From assembly GCA_020048295.1 (NCBI GenBank), contig JAIFMT010000178.1, forward strand, positions 1 to 13,919: a stretch of 13,919 bases of DNA, written 5' to 3'. Below the pieces are notes generated by a model, which ran no database searches, was not told the origin of the DNA, and saw only the letters and a program-made list of their open reading frames with translations. Shown piece by piece: positions 13,257 to 13,919 of the stretch. The first letter of the stretch is position 1, and each line of letters begins with the position of its first letter. This DNA comes from Rhodoferax sp. (lineage in GTDB: Bacteria; Pseudomonadota; Gammaproteobacteria; Burkholderiales; Burkholderiaceae). The position numbers were made by a program, and so were the translations under genes.

Positions 13257-13655
13257 ATGACACTTCAACAACCCATTGAATACGAGCAGGCATCACCGGA
13301 GGTCAGGGCCGTTTATGACGACATCATGGCCACACGCCAGATTGACTGGGTCAACAACTTCTGGAAAGTTCTGGCACATCACCCCGCGACATTGCAGCGC
13401 ATCTGGGGCAACATCAAGCAGGTCATGAGCAGCGGCGCACTCGATCCGCTGACAAAGGAACTCCTGTATGTGGCGGTGAGCATCAGCAACAATTGTGGCT
13501 ACTGCATCGCCTCACATTCAGCCGGCGCGCGCGCCAAAGGAATGACCGACGCGCAGTTTGCTGAACTGCTGGCGGTCGTTGGTCTGGCCAACGAAACCAA
13601 TCGACTCGCGATTGGTTATGGCGTGCCGATTGATGAACGCTTCATGCCAAAGTAG
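13257..13655 (+). CDS. Carboxymuconolactone decarboxylase / AhpD-like peroxidase family protein
   Basis: All-helical CMD-fold protein of 132 aa. The AhpD proton-relay set is present with the right spacing: E68, C80, C83 and H87 (CGYCIASH), matching E118, C130, C133 and H137 of mycobacterial AhpD. This argues for a redox-active alkylhydroperoxidase-type protein and against a true carboxymuconolactone decarboxylase, which lacks the CxxC. The ATG at 13257 has AAGGA about six bases upstream and starts the conserved part; the frame open to 13182 has none. It is divergent from the MaoC gene; no AhpC partner is seen in the window. The substrate is unknown. Confidence 0.92.
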   Translation: MTLQQPIEYEQASPEVRAVYDDIMATRQIDWVNNFWKVLAHHPATLQRIWGNIKQVMSSGALDPLTKELLYVAVSISNNCGYCIASHSAGARAKGMTDAQFAELLAVVGLANETNRLAIGYGVPIDERFMPK

Positions 13656-13785
13656 TTGAACGGCGCGTTTTGAATGCACAAGCAACATCGACAAAGCGAC
13701 CTGAATTCTGTGGCCCAGGCGAACGTACACGCCGAAAACCGCTACAAGTTATGGCACAATCGACGCTCTGCATCGCGGGATCGCA

Positions 13786-13860
13786 GGGCGGTTAGCTCAG
13801 GGGTAGAGCACAGCATTCACACTGCTGGGGTCGGAGGTTCGAAGCCTCCACCGCCCACCA
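13786..13860 (+). tRNA. tRNA-Val (anticodon CAC)
   Basis: A full cloverleaf can be drawn: acceptor arms GGGCGGT (13786-13792) and ACCGCCC (13850-13856), D-arm with TTAGCTCAGGGGTAGAGC, anticodon stem CAGCA/TGCTG around loop TTCACAC with anticodon CAC at 13818-13820, and T-arm GGAGG-TTCGAAG-CCTCC. The discriminator is A and CCA is encoded. CAC reads the GUG valine codon. A weak -10-like CACAAT lies at 13755-13760. Confidence 0.97.
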
Positions 13861-13879
13861 AAATTAGTTGAAATAAATC

Positions 13880-13911
13880 AAGGACTTACGAGAAATCTAA
13901 GTCTTTTTTTT
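13880..13911 (+). terminator. Intrinsic terminator after tRNA-Val
   Basis: The stem GACTTA (13883-13888) / TAAGTC (13898-13903) is extended by G-U and A-U pairs at its base and followed by eight T residues (13904-13911). It begins 20 bases after the CCA end, which fits a single-gene tRNA transcript. Confidence 0.8.
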
Positions 13912-13919
13912 GGCTCAAT

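Noticed and set aside
13786..13919. tRNA-Val 3' end as an attachment site of an integrated element
   Set aside because: No integrase and no repeat of the tRNA end are visible before the window stops; the downstream hairpin with T-tract is explained as a terminator.

Overview
The window looks like a chromosomal segment from a betaproteobacterium of the order Burkholderiales, most likely the family Comamonadaceae (Rhodoferax- or Polaromonas-like). The base composition is GC-rich. The genes for an RND pump, a PIMT-like methyltransferase, a rhodanese and TolC lie together. Three copies of a short dispersed repeat with the core ATAGCTG-NN-AGCGCTT are of a kind I recall from that family. The genus is inference, not proof.

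Layout. (1) 1-3917, plus strand: the 3' part of an RND efflux permease, then a divergent protein-L-isoaspartate methyltransferase homologue, a single-domain rhodanese and a TolC-family outer-membrane channel. (2) 3918-4141: a convergent gap holding the C-terminal scrap of a lost outer-membrane beta-barrel gene, cut off exactly at a 70-bp imperfect palindromic repeat. (3) 8006-4142, minus strand: an LPS-core operon, phosphomannomutase/phosphoglucomutase - waaC - waaA. The genes are fused by 4-base stop/start overlaps that use TTG and GTG starts. (4) 8146-11150, plus strand: an alkylation-repair set, Ada(N)-AraC-AlkA fusion - ogt - EamA-type exporter, the last again with a TTGA overlap. (5) 11185-11860: a divergent pair, an unrecognised 61-aa protein (minus) and a double-CDGSH iron-sulfur protein (plus), separated by an AT-rich region with two palindromes. 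(6) 13041-12005, minus strand: a MaoC-type hydratase followed by an NlpC/P60 lipoprotein. (7) 13257-13911, plus strand: an AhpD/CMD-like protein with a full catalytic set, tRNA-Val(CAC) and an intrinsic terminator.

The most unusual signal is the dispersed repeat. Two copies lie inside the adjacent waaC and waaA coding regions, in the same orientation and the same reading frame, each adding a related peptide with an ALPA core at a domain linker or loop. A third copy forms the leader of ogt and seems to supply its ribosome-binding site. The in-protein copies resemble the in-frame palindromic elements known from Rickettsia. Secondary points of interest are the beta-barrel gene remnant, the small divergent ORF, the methyltransferase that lacks the usual substrate motif, and a possibly leaderless ada-alkA transcript.
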